Below are positions 7,199 through 15,264 of a stretch of 52,797 bases of DNA, in pieces. The translations under genes and the position numbers were made by a program. Origin of the DNA: an uncultured Clostridia bacterium (GTDB taxonomy: Bacteria > Bacillota > Clostridia > Oscillospirales > CAG-272); NCBI GenBank assembly GCA_944391815.1, contig CALXUV010000012.1, forward strand, positions 1-52,797, given 5' to 3'. Position 1 is the first letter of the stretch. Every line of letters starts with the position of its first letter. The notes beneath the pieces are model-generated. The model was not told where the DNA came from. It did no database searches and saw only the letters and a list, made by a program, of their open reading frames with translations.

Positions 7199-8644
7199 TC
7201 ATTTATCTTCCCGATTGTCCTTCGGTTTTTTGTTTTGTTTGAAGTAAGGCTTGAAAAATTTCTTTTTCTTTTTTCCGTCTGTCGGTTTTTGTTCGGGTTT
7301 TGGCTGACTGTCTCGCTGTTTGTCTTTTTGAGGCTGACCTTGATTTTTATTCTGAAACGGTTTGCCGTTATTCGGTTTTTTGTTTTTCGACTGGATATTG
7401 TTTGATTCTGCGGATTTTTCCGCGTTTTCTTTCTTTGACGGCTGCGGGTGTTGTTTTGGATTCTTTTTTTGCGACGGCTCAGCCGGTTCTTTTACGTGAG
7501 ACTCTTTTTGCTTTTGTGCCGGAGCGTCATTTGCGGCTTCTTTTTCACTTTCAAAGAGTGAGAAAAGATAATCTTCCTCTTTGTCTGCCTTTTTCTCTTT
7601 GACGCTTGTTTTCGTAAGCTTCTGACCGTGGTATTCGCTTTCCGCAACCACGTCATCTCTTACGAACACCACAGCTTCCGCATCTTCCTCCTTGCTGTCA
7701 AGTTTAACTTTAACTATTCCCGAAAGCGGCTGGGAATCGGTTACAATTCCGGCTCCGTCGGCAGTCATAACACGCAGTCCGACTTTCGGAGTCAGTTCTT
7801 TTTCGCGCAGGTAGGTGTCGTATTCGTATCTCAGACAGCACATAAGTCTGCCGCAGGCGCCCGAAATTTTAGCGGAATTGAGGGACAGATTCTGCTCTTT
7901 TGCCATTTTTACCGAAACCTGAGCAAAGTCACTCAGAAAAGTGTGACAGCAGTAGGGACGTCCGCAAATACCAAGACCTCCGAGGATCTTTGCTTCGTCA
8001 CGTATTCCGATCTGCCGCATTTCTATCCTCATGTGATAGATGGAAGCAAGATCCTTTACGAGTTCTCTGAAATCGACTCTTCCCTCAGAAGAAAAATAGA
8101 AGAGAAGTTTTGTGCGGTCAAAAGCGAGTTCGGCGTCAATAAGCTTCATTTCAAGGGAATGTTTATCGATAAGGGCAATACAGTTATTAAACGCCTCAAT
8201 TTCCTTTTTTGAATTTTCATTATGGATCCGGGTGTCTTCCGGTGTAGCAAGTCTTAGCACACTGCGGAGCGGTTCGACTATCTCGCTGTTACTTATGAAT
8301 CTGTTCGGGATAGAGGTTATACCGTACTCTTCGCCTCTTGCGGTGTCGACTATAACACGGTCGTCGGTTTTGAGATCAAATCCGGCGGGTGCGAAGTAAT
8401 ATGTTTTTCCGCTTTTTTTGAATTTGATGCCGACAATTTCAGTTCTGACCGGTTTCTGTTCGGACTCTTGTCCGGATAAACCATCCGGCGCAGAAACGTC
8501 TTTGCTTTCCGCAGAAGAGTTTTCCAAAACGTCCGGATCATTCTCCGGGATATTTGCAGAGCTTTCCGGATCCGCAGAAACAGCGGAGTTTTCTGTTCCG
8601 GCAATGCAATCGGTACTTTTTTCGGAATTTATGTTATCGTTCAT
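7199..8644 (-). CDS. ricT: RicT (YaaT/PSP1-domain) protein with a long basic C-terminal tail
   Basis: PSP1-domain protein. In Bacillus it forms the Fe-S-bearing RicAFT complex that stimulates RNase Y processing and affects sporulation and competence. The PSP1 core spans about residues 68-345. It keeps both Cys clusters, CGRPYCC (Cys227, 232, 233) and CGRLMCC (Cys264, 269, 270), the ligands of RicT in the complex. The protein has 481 residues against about 275 in Bacillus. The extra length is an acidic Ser/Glu-rich N-terminus (about 65 residues) and a disordered Lys/Pro/Gln-rich tail (about 350-481) ending in a KKKKKFFKPYF patch. RicA (YmcA) and RicF (YlbF) genes are not in the window. The ATG follows AAAGGAC; holB lies immediately upstream. 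Confidence 0.93.
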   Translation of the reverse strand: MNDNINSEKSTDCIAGTENSAVSADPESSANIPENDPDVLENSSAESKDVSAPDGLSGQESEQKPVRTEIVGIKFKKSGKTYYFAPAGFDLKTDDRVIVDTARGEEYGITSIPNRFISNSEIVEPLRSVLRLATPEDTRIHNENSKKEIEAFNNCIALIDKHSLEMKLIDAELAFDRTKLLFYFSSEGRVDFRELVKDLASIYHMRIEMRQIGIRDEAKILGGLGICGRPYCCHTFLSDFAQVSVKMAKEQNLSLNSAKISGACGRLMCCLRYEYDTYLREKELTPKVGLRVMTADGAGIVTDSQPLSGIVKVKLDSKEEDAEAVVFVRDDVVAESEYHGQKLTKTSVKEKKADKEEDYLFSLFESEKEAANDAPAQKQKESHVKEPAEPSQKKNPKQHPQPSKKENAEKSAESNNIQSKNKKPNNGKPFQNKNQGQPQKDKQRDSQPKPEQKPTDGKKKKKFFKPYFKQNKKPKDNREDK

Positions 8645-8781
8645 TTTTATGTCCTTTCACTCAGGGATATTAAGCAAAAAAGCGAGGTTATTTTTCAAGA
8701 GATTATTTAATGGTTAAGTCGTAAAAAGTTTTCTGGAAAAGTCAAGAATTAAATTATTCGGTTATCTAAGGCAATGACCGG

Positions 8782-9786
8782 TCAGTTTCCGGAGTTCTGT
8801 CTTACGGCACGGTAAAAGAGATCGGCAACTGCAACGGTAAAAGATTCGATATTCATGTTATACTGAATAGTGTCGGACGCTTTTTCGGCGGCAAAGGAAA
8901 TGTTAAGCAGTGTTTTTTTTGCAAACTCCGAGGAAAATCCGGCGGCGGTTTCCTCATCGCCGAAAAAAACGGGACGCATATAGCTGCCGTATTTAGCTTT
9001 CAGCATATCGCGTATAGCTGCTTTCAGATTCATAATAAAACTTTCAAGCTGCTCACGTTTATAGGCGGAATGAAGAAAGAACAGCAGAATTTTATCGTTT
9101 TTGCCGTCCCTCAGAATTTCAAGAAAAGAGAGAACATCGGATCTTATTTTTGTGTTTTCGCTGTCAGGACTTTCAATCAGAGCGAGTGCTTTCCCTATGC
9201 TTCCTGCGGAAAAACGTATTGCCTGCTCAAAATCGTCCGGTGAGGTTTTACGGAGAGCCGAGGCTTTTTCCGAAAGTCTTAGTACAATATCGGCGGTTTC
9301 CTCATCGGAAAAAAGCGACATTTTTACAAGAGGAGCACGGGATACTACGGTGGGAAGAAGCAGAGAAGAATTTTCCGTCAGCAGGAAAAAGTAAACTCCC
9401 GACGGCGGTTCTTCAAGAATTTTAAGCAGGGCATTTTGTGCTTCTGCGGTAAGAAGGTGTGCTGTTTTCAGGATAAAAATCCTGTTTTGCAGCTCCTGCG
9501 GTTTAATAAAAGCGTTTCTTTTTATTTCACGAACGGCTGAAACTCCGATACTTTTTTTATCGTTTTCCGTTTGAAGTACCATTAAGTCGGCAGAGAGATG
9601 ACGGAGAATTTTGTCAGAGTAGTCGGGATTGAGTTCAGCTGCAAGTGCAAAAGCCGCAGTCGTTTTGCCGCTTCCTTCCGGTCCTTCGAAAATCAGAGCG
9701 TGGGGAAGCGTACGGCTTGAAATCTTGTCCTTCAAATATGCTTTCAGGCTTTCGTTTCCGTAAAGCATATCAAGTGCATTCGACAT
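8782..9786 (-). CDS. holB: HolB, DNA polymerase III delta-prime subunit
   Basis: Clamp-loader subunit of the replicative polymerase, an AAA+ fold protein. Walker A GPEGSGKTT lies at residues 35-43; IFILKTAHLLT and NALLKILEEPP are conserved delta-prime/tau segments. The zinc-binding cysteines of many delta-prime proteins are missing, and the usual SRC sensor motif reads SRA. The frame is open further upstream, but the start at 9786 is preferred because it follows GGAGGGAGGAGCAGA and begins MSNALDMLYG, giving 334 residues. It leads into ricT, as in Bacillus (holB-yaaT). A strong minus-strand promoter lies about 100 bases upstream. Confidence 0.94.
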   Translation of the reverse strand: MSNALDMLYGNESLKAYLKDKISSRTLPHALIFEGPEGSGKTTAAFALAAELNPDYSDKILRHLSADLMVLQTENDKKSIGVSAVREIKRNAFIKPQELQNRIFILKTAHLLTAEAQNALLKILEEPPSGVYFFLLTENSSLLLPTVVSRAPLVKMSLFSDEETADIVLRLSEKASALRKTSPDDFEQAIRFSAGSIGKALALIESPDSENTKIRSDVLSFLEILRDGKNDKILLFFLHSAYKREQLESFIMNLKAAIRDMLKAKYGSYMRPVFFGDEETAAGFSSEFAKKTLLNISFAAEKASDTIQYNMNIESFTVAVADLFYRAVRQNSGN

Positions 9787-9881
9787 TCTGCTCCTCCCTC
9801 CGGTATGTAAGGCGCCTGACCGAAAAGCTACGGGCAAGGCGCAAAAGTTAAGATTTATACCTATAATTTATATCTCATTAC

Positions 9882-9910
9882 ATTATAACAGAAAAAGTTT
9901 TGTTTGTCAA
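9882..9910 (-). promoter_or_regulatory. Sigma-A promoter of the holB-ricT operon
   Basis: On the minus strand, TTGACA (9905-9910) and TATAAT (9882-9887) are both perfect consensus and lie 17 bases apart. The predicted start near 9875 leaves a leader of about 90 bases before holB. Confidence 0.88.
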
Positions 9911-10008
9911 ATAAATTTTAAGCATTCCAAACTGTCCTGAAACCGGTACAAAAATTCTACGGTATATAAAGTCAGATTGCTTTTGGGTACAATTTACGGT
10001 AAATCTGT

Positions 10009-12504
10009 TTATTCGATCAGATCTGTTTCCTCCGGACTGTCATCAGAAAATTCCGAGTCCTCGTACTGTTTTGCCTGACCTTCAAGGTAACAGCCGGAAC
10101 AGAACCGGTTGAACGGGAATCTTACTCCGCTTCTTCCGCAGTATACACCGCTTGGCAGGTTATACTGAAAGAACGGCAGACTGCTGTCAAAGCAGATGCT
10201 TACTCCCGGCAGAAGGTTCTGATAAACATACTGAGCGTCACCGATAATTACGTCATGAGGGAAGAATCTCCTTATATTCAGAAGACCTACATAGCGGCAA
10301 TTTTCCGGACTGCAATGCTCACAGGCAATTCCTCCGTTTACGGTATCGTACAGAGTCAGGGTGTGGACGTCACAGTATTCGGTCGGAACTGTGTCTTCGG
10401 TGAAGTAACCGATTTCAGTACGGCATCCTCTCGGATCGCAAAGGCAGGCGGAGCTTACCAATTTACCGGAGTCTTTACAGTATTTGGCGGTTACTATGCC
10501 ATCCGCCACCGGAAATTTTTCGCTTGGCAGATAGCCGAGATATTCTTCACTGTTGATTATTTTCATAACGTTATCAAAGGTTTTCAGTGCCGGACTCGGT
10601 GACAGAGGAAACCCGTCAAGACTTTTGGGATTAGGATATCCGAACCATACTCCGGCGAGAAGGTCGGGGGTGTATCCGATAAACCATCTGTCGCAGTCGC
10701 TGTTAGTCGTACCGGTTTTTCCGGCGCACTCGAAGGAATTTTTCAGCGTCATTGATGAAGCAGTTCCGCTTCCGGTTACTTCGGTAAGAAGCTTAGTCAT
10801 AATGCAGGCACTCTGTTCCGAAAATATCCTTTTCGGAGAGGGGGAGTTGTCTACAAGTACGTTTCCGTCAGCGTCCAGAATTTTTACCACCGTTTTTGCC
10901 TCGCAGAAATTTCCGCCTCCGGCAAGCGACGTATATCCGGCGGTTATATCCTTTACGGTGACGCCGACTGTAAGCTGTCCCAAAGCAAGAGGAGACTCGG
11001 CAATATCCGTAAATACGTTTCCGTTTCTGTCGGAAGATGAAACAAGACCGGTAATTTTAAGATCTTCGGTGAGCAGACGGAACGAGTCTTCGGGTCCGAG
11101 ATTCCGGAGAACTTTCACGGCAACGGTATTGACCGATCTTGATACCGCATCTCTTACAGTTGTAAGTCCGCGATAACCGTTTGGGAAGTTCTGAGGCCAT
11201 CCTCTTTGCGAACCGTGGCCGTCGGAAACAAATCTGACAGGCGTATCGTCAATGACAGAGCCATAGGTGATTATTTTTCTGTCTATCGCAGGAGCGTAAA
11301 CGGAGAGAGGTTTGATAGAAGAACCGGGAGAGCGTCTGGTGGATGTGGCGTAACTTAACGTACGGTTGGCGTTTTTTTCTCCGATCGAACCCGCAAGCGC
11401 AAGAACATATCCGGTGTGAGGGTCTATCACTACCATTGAGCATTCCGGATGGATAAGCATACCGTCGGGATAAAAATTGCTCTCCTTTGAAAAATACTGT
11501 TCAACGGCTGACTGCATTTTCGGATTCTGTGCTGTTATAACCGAAAGCCCGCCGGTAAAAAGCAATTTTTTTGCCGTCTGACTTCCAGAGGCAATTTTAT
11601 TTTTGACGAGAAGCGAAACGCATTCGTCGATTACTGCTTCGGTGTACCAGGAATAAATCTGACCTTTATCGTCATTATGTGTGTGCTCTTTTGATATCTG
11701 AAGTGTTTCCGATAAAGCTTCATTGTAATCAGTTTCGGATATCATGCCGAGAGAAAGCATTCTGTAAAGCACAGTTGCACGTCTTTCGGCATTGTTCTGA
11801 GGATTTTTTGCCGGATTCCATTTTGCCGGCGACTGCGGAATTGCGGCAAGCGCAGCGCATTCCGAAAGGCTCAGTTCCGAAACTTCCTTGCCGAAGTAGT
11901 TTTCTGCGGCGGCGCCTATTCCGTAGCAGTTATCGGAAAGATAAATGGTGTTCAGATAAAGTTCGAGGATTTCATCTTTGGAAAGCTCACGGTCAAGCTT
12001 TACCGAACGGATAATTTCTTTAACCTTACGGCTCACGCTGTAGGAATCTTCACCGGTGATATTTTTTATCAGCTGCTGATTTATGGTCGAACCTCCGAAG
12101 CTGCCGCTGCCTTTGATAAAGTAAAGCGCGGCTCCGGCAGTTCTTTTCGGATCTATGCCTTTATGGGAATAGAATCTGTGGTCTTCGATGGCAATGAAAG
12201 CGTTTTTAAGATTTTCGGGAATGTTTTCCGATTTAACCCATTCTCTGTTCTGCTGGCTGTAAAGAGTTTCGCTTTCAAGTTCCTTTGCAACCGTATTTTC
12301 GGAGTAATCCGGGGTGCATAGGTAATAAAGTTTTGTGCTTTTGTCCTGAGCTTTGGCTATATCGTGAAACTCCCTTACCTTAAGGTCGGGAGAAAATTCA
12401 GCGTATATTACAAATGACAAAATGCAGAAAACAGCCGTAAACAAACCGACAAAAAACACAGTTGATATAACCCGTAACAGCGATTTAAATGTTTTTTTCA
12501 GCAT
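10009..12504 (-). CDS. Bifunctional class A penicillin-binding protein (PBP1A family)
   Basis: Membrane-anchored peptidoglycan polymerase and cross-linker of 831 residues. A short cytoplasmic start and one membrane segment (about 12-34) precede the GT51 glycosyltransferase: catalytic Glu107 in IEDHRFYSHKG, GGSTINQQLIKN at 137-148, then ELYLNTIYL and YGIGAAAENYFGK. The transpeptidase follows, with SSIK at 395-398 (nucleophile Ser395), SVN at 457-459 and KTG at 596-598. Beyond about residue 670 is a Cys-rich extracellular tail with several Cys pairs, perhaps disulphide-bonded. The ATG follows AAGGATGTGAG. murC lies upstream on the same strand, and a long terminator-like hairpin separates them. 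Confidence 0.95.
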   Translation of the reverse strand: MLKKTFKSLLRVISTVFFVGLFTAVFCILSFVIYAEFSPDLKVREFHDIAKAQDKSTKLYYLCTPDYSENTVAKELESETLYSQQNREWVKSENIPENLKNAFIAIEDHRFYSHKGIDPKRTAGAALYFIKGSGSFGGSTINQQLIKNITGEDSYSVSRKVKEIIRSVKLDRELSKDEILELYLNTIYLSDNCYGIGAAAENYFGKEVSELSLSECAALAAIPQSPAKWNPAKNPQNNAERRATVLYRMLSLGMISETDYNEALSETLQISKEHTHNDDKGQIYSWYTEAVIDECVSLLVKNKIASGSQTAKKLLFTGGLSVITAQNPKMQSAVEQYFSKESNFYPDGMLIHPECSMVVIDPHTGYVLALAGSIGEKNANRTLSYATSTRRSPGSSIKPLSVYAPAIDRKIITYGSVIDDTPVRFVSDGHGSQRGWPQNFPNGYRGLTTVRDAVSRSVNTVAVKVLRNLGPEDSFRLLTEDLKITGLVSSSDRNGNVFTDIAESPLALGQLTVGVTVKDITAGYTSLAGGGNFCEAKTVVKILDADGNVLVDNSPSPKRIFSEQSACIMTKLLTEVTGSGTASSMTLKNSFECAGKTGTTNSDCDRWFIGYTPDLLAGVWFGYPNPKSLDGFPLSPSPALKTFDNVMKIINSEEYLGYLPSEKFPVADGIVTAKYCKDSGKLVSSACLCDPRGCRTEIGYFTEDTVPTEYCDVHTLTLYDTVNGGIACEHCSPENCRYVGLLNIRRFFPHDVIIGDAQYVYQNLLPGVSICFDSSLPFFQYNLPSGVYCGRSGVRFPFNRFCSGCYLEGQAKQYEDSEFSDDSPEETDLIE

Positions 12505-12935
12505 TTTCTCACATCCTTTAAATATAATACCGATATTATTTTCGCCGGTGCAGGGTAAGAAAATAACTGAAAAAAATTCCCTTTGAAAACGGTTAAAACG
12601 GCAAAAGTACCGAAATTAACCTTTCAAGGGAATAAAAGGATATTTAAACATTAATTCTATGAAATAAACTTATTAAATCAAAAAGCTACCTATAATTAAC
12701 CTCCAATTAAAAAAGTAATTTATTAAAATCAGCTTGCACAAAAAAGTGTGACTGATGCCGGAATTTCCCGAAAATGTAATCAAAAAATATTTAAGTCTTT
12801 GTTAGCAATTCAAGTAACAAACCCATCTGCAATACTTGCAAGGCACTTAAAAAAGCCAAATAAATTTTATGGTAATACAGACGTACAAATAAATAATAGT
12901 TGATTTTTGTCAGAAAACTCAATTATTTTGCGGTT
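12505..12935. other. AT-rich gap between murC and the penicillin-binding protein gene
   Basis: About 430 bases with no supported gene. A GGAGG-like sequence occurs near 12702 on the minus strand but no start codon follows it. The notable element is the long hairpin at 12569-12633, listed separately. The rest is AT-rich and may contain the penicillin-binding protein promoter. Confidence 0.5.
12569..12633 (-). terminator. Long nested hairpin with T tract, terminator or attenuator before the PBP gene
   Basis: The outer arms ATTCCCTT and AAGGGAAT, then GAAA/TTTC, GGTTAA/TTAACC and CGG/CCG, stack into one long imperfect stem (12576-12633) with an 8-base loop. On the minus strand the stem is followed by a run of T (12571-12577). 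It lies about 300 bases past murC and about 70 bases before the PBP start. It could end the murC transcript or act in the PBP leader. Confidence 0.65.
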
Positions 12936-14312
12936 TCAGTCTTCCGCATGAGCCAGTGCTGAAGAAATTTCATTTAATTTACCGGCACCCATCGTGATAA
13001 TCATTGTGCCGTCCTGAGCGTTTTCCGCAAGAAAGGAATATATTCCCTGAAAAGACGGAATATAAATTGCGTTTTCGGTTGAAGAAGCCAGCATTTCGGA
13101 AGAAATTCCGTAGATGTTTACCTCACGGGCAGGGAAAATATCGGCAAATACCACAAGATCGCAGTCTGTAAATGCAGCGGTAAAATCCCTGAAAAGGGAA
13201 AAAGTCCTTGAATAGGTGTGAGGCTGAAAAGCGCAGATTATTCTCTTGTAACCAAGTGATCGGGCGGTTTTCAGCGTAGCCCGTATTTCGGTCGGATGGT
13301 GAGCGTAGTCGTCGTATATGTCGGCTCCGTTCAGTCTGCCGAGAAACTCAAATCTACGTTTTAGTCCTTGGAAATTCTGAAGAGATTTGCTGATGCTGAG
13401 GGTATCTAATCCGTAATACCTTGCGCAAAGCGCAGCGGCAAGAGAATTTGAAACGGTGTGCAGTCCCGGAATTTGTAAAGCGCATTCAAAAGCATCTTCG
13501 CTTTTAAAACACCCGGTAAAAGAGTAAAAACCACGGCTTGAAGTTATATTTTTTGCATAAACATCTGCACTTTTATCAGAAAGTGAAAAAGTAAGAGTTT
13601 TAATTCCGCAGTTTTCAAGGAGCGGTATTATTTTCCGGGTATTTTCGCAGTCTCTGTCAATTAAACAGGTTTTGCTTTGCAGGGCGAACAGACTGAAACT
13701 TTCAAGAGCACTTTTCAGAGTAGGGTAAGTGTCTGTGTGTTCTCTTTCAATGTTAAGTATAACCGAACATTCCGGATGAAAGTCAAGAAAGGATCTGCTG
13801 TATTCGCAAGCCTCGAAAACCAGACGGCTGCTTCCGTCACGAAACGAAAGACCTGTCTTTTTGTCGGCTGCGCCGACAAGTACAGCCGTTTGCGGATCGT
13901 AATCGGAAAATACAGATCCTATCATGTCGGTAACTGTACTTTTTCCGTGAGTGCCGGCAACCGCTACCGAATGAGGAAAACCTTGAGCGAATTTTCCGAG
14001 AAAAGCCGATCGGGTATAAATTTCTATACCTGCTTTTCTTGCGGCAATGAGCTCCGGGTTTGAATCTTTGACTGCGGCTGTGTAGACAAAAACTTCAGCT
14101 CCGGATATATTTTTTTCATCGTGCTCTCTGAAAATGTGTATACCGTACTTTTGGAGCAGTGAATACGTTTCTTCTGAAACGGCGCAGTCACTTCCGCTTA
14201 CCGTAAGTCCGTTTTTTGCGCAGATAGCGGCGAGTCCTGACATAGAAACTCCGCCGATGCCGCAGAAAAAAATTCTTTGTTTACCACCCAGAAACCCAAA
14301 TTTATCAGACAT
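12936..14312 (-). CDS. murC: MurC, UDP-N-acetylmuramate--L-alanine ligase
   Basis: Cytoplasmic ligase that adds the first amino acid of the peptidoglycan stem, using ATP. It shows the N-terminal IFFCGIGGVSMSGLA (UDP-binding Rossmann motif, about 14-28) and the P-loop VAGTHGKSTVTDMIG (about 118-132). Also present are FEACEYSRSFL, NIEREHTDTYPT, and the C-terminal DDYAHHPTEI and AFQPHTYSRT. The frame is open upstream, but the chosen start at 14312 follows ACGGAG and begins MSDKFGFLGG, giving 458 residues, typical for MurC. It stands apart from any mur-fts cluster and faces spoVG divergently. Confidence 0.96.
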   Translation of the reverse strand: MSDKFGFLGGKQRIFFCGIGGVSMSGLAAICAKNGLTVSGSDCAVSEETYSLLQKYGIHIFREHDEKNISGAEVFVYTAAVKDSNPELIAARKAGIEIYTRSAFLGKFAQGFPHSVAVAGTHGKSTVTDMIGSVFSDYDPQTAVLVGAADKKTGLSFRDGSSRLVFEACEYSRSFLDFHPECSVILNIEREHTDTYPTLKSALESFSLFALQSKTCLIDRDCENTRKIIPLLENCGIKTLTFSLSDKSADVYAKNITSSRGFYSFTGCFKSEDAFECALQIPGLHTVSNSLAAALCARYYGLDTLSISKSLQNFQGLKRRFEFLGRLNGADIYDDYAHHPTEIRATLKTARSLGYKRIICAFQPHTYSRTFSLFRDFTAAFTDCDLVVFADIFPAREVNIYGISSEMLASSTENAIYIPSFQGIYSFLAENAQDGTMIITMGAGKLNEISSALAHAED

Positions 14313-14446
14313 AAAACAGCTCCGTAAAATCTTACTATAACTTAATAACCGACATAATAAGATATATATTTTGAGAAAAGAAAATTTATTCATACTGCCG
14401 TTGAAAAAAAGAAATAAAAATTTTCAAAAAAACTTTTAAATAAATC

Positions 14447-14475
14447 CTACATTTTTCATAAAAAAAAACTATAAT
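14447..14475 (+). promoter_or_regulatory. Possible spoVG promoter
   Basis: A perfect -10 box TATAAT lies at 14470-14475, about 85 bases before spoVG. The -35 region 17 bases upstream (CTACAT) is poor. In Bacillus spoVG depends on sigma-H; I see no convincing sigma-H boxes here. Confidence 0.4.
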
Positions 14476-14560
14476 TAAGTTACAGACATCAGATATCTGC
14501 CATTAAAAGACGGTAAGAAATGATGCTGACCATCAAACTATAACAGCATGGAGGACAATT

Positions 14561-14887
14561 ATGCAAATCACGGATGTTAAGGTTAGAAAGTTATTCAGCG
14601 ATTCCGAGCCTATGAAAGCAATAGTGTCGGTAACATTCGACTCACAGCTCGCACTGCATGATATCAAGGTAATATACGCAAGAGAAAAACTCTTTATAGT
14701 AATGCCCAGCAGAAAGAATCCGGACGGAACATACAGAGATATAGTTCATCCGATAAATGCGGATTTCAGAGCTGAACTTGAAAGCGCAGTACTTAAAGCT
14801 TACGAAGAGGCCGTTGCCGAGGAGGCAGCTCATGCGGCTGAAGCGGAAACAGAGGCTGCTTCTGCTGAAACAGAGAGCGCAGAATAA
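14561..14887 (+). CDS. spoVG: SpoVG, septation/sporulation regulator
   Basis: Small site-specific nucleic-acid-binding protein that affects septation, sporulation and cell-envelope gene expression in Firmicutes. The 108 residues begin MQITDVKVRKL and contain VTFDSQLALHDIKVI, FIVMPSRKNPDGTYRDIVHP and INADFRAELESAVLKAYEE, all family hallmarks. The C-terminus is an Ala/Glu-rich acidic tail from about residue 85. The ATG follows ATGGAGGAC at standard spacing. It is a single-gene unit with a strong terminator 15 bases after the stop. Its presence agrees with, but does not prove, a spore-forming lineage, since non-spore-formers also keep spoVG. Confidence 0.97.
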   Translation: MQITDVKVRKLFSDSEPMKAIVSVTFDSQLALHDIKVIYAREKLFIVMPSRKNPDGTYRDIVHPINADFRAELESAVLKAYEEAVAEEAAHAAEAETEAASAETESAE

Positions 14888-14902
14888 TTATAATAAAAAG
14901 AG

Positions 14903-14935
14903 AAAACCCGTGCGGATTTAATCCGCACGGGTTTT
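14903..14935 (+). terminator. spoVG terminator
   Basis: A perfect 15-base inverted repeat, AAAACCCGTGCGGAT with its complement, surrounds a 3-base loop. The flanking A and T runs suit termination on the plus strand. Confidence 0.93.
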
Positions 14936-15264
14936 GTTTGTTTGAATTTAAGCAGTCAGCTATAGATAGTAAAAAAAATTCAGCCTCGGACTTTTTAGAT
15001 TTTATAATTGAAAAGCCCAAATATACCCGGCAACAGATGTTTTTTTGTGTAAGCGCAGGAAGTTTTAAAAAAGAACGACTTAAATCTGTATATACGAATA
15101 ACCTTATTACCGGTTAAAATTATTACAACTGAAAGTGTTTTTGGTGACTGCTATCGGGAATAGGGCATCCACAGGAAACCGCTGATCTCACTTCTGTGTA
15201 AATCAGAAAGAAAAGAAACTGACTACTGAAAATGCCGGATGCTTTGCCAAAGAAAAATAACAGT
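14936..15264. other. Gap between spoVG and the MATE gene
   Basis: About 330 bases between convergent genes. No supported frame is seen. A GC-richer stretch near 15150-15200 has no recognisable fold or motif. No T-tract hairpin for the MATE gene was found. Confidence 0.4.

Noticed and set aside
15140-15210. GC-richer stretch considered as a small RNA or riboswitch upstream of MATE or after spoVG
   Set aside because: No known motif or convincing fold was found, and it lies downstream of both convergent genes rather than in a leader.
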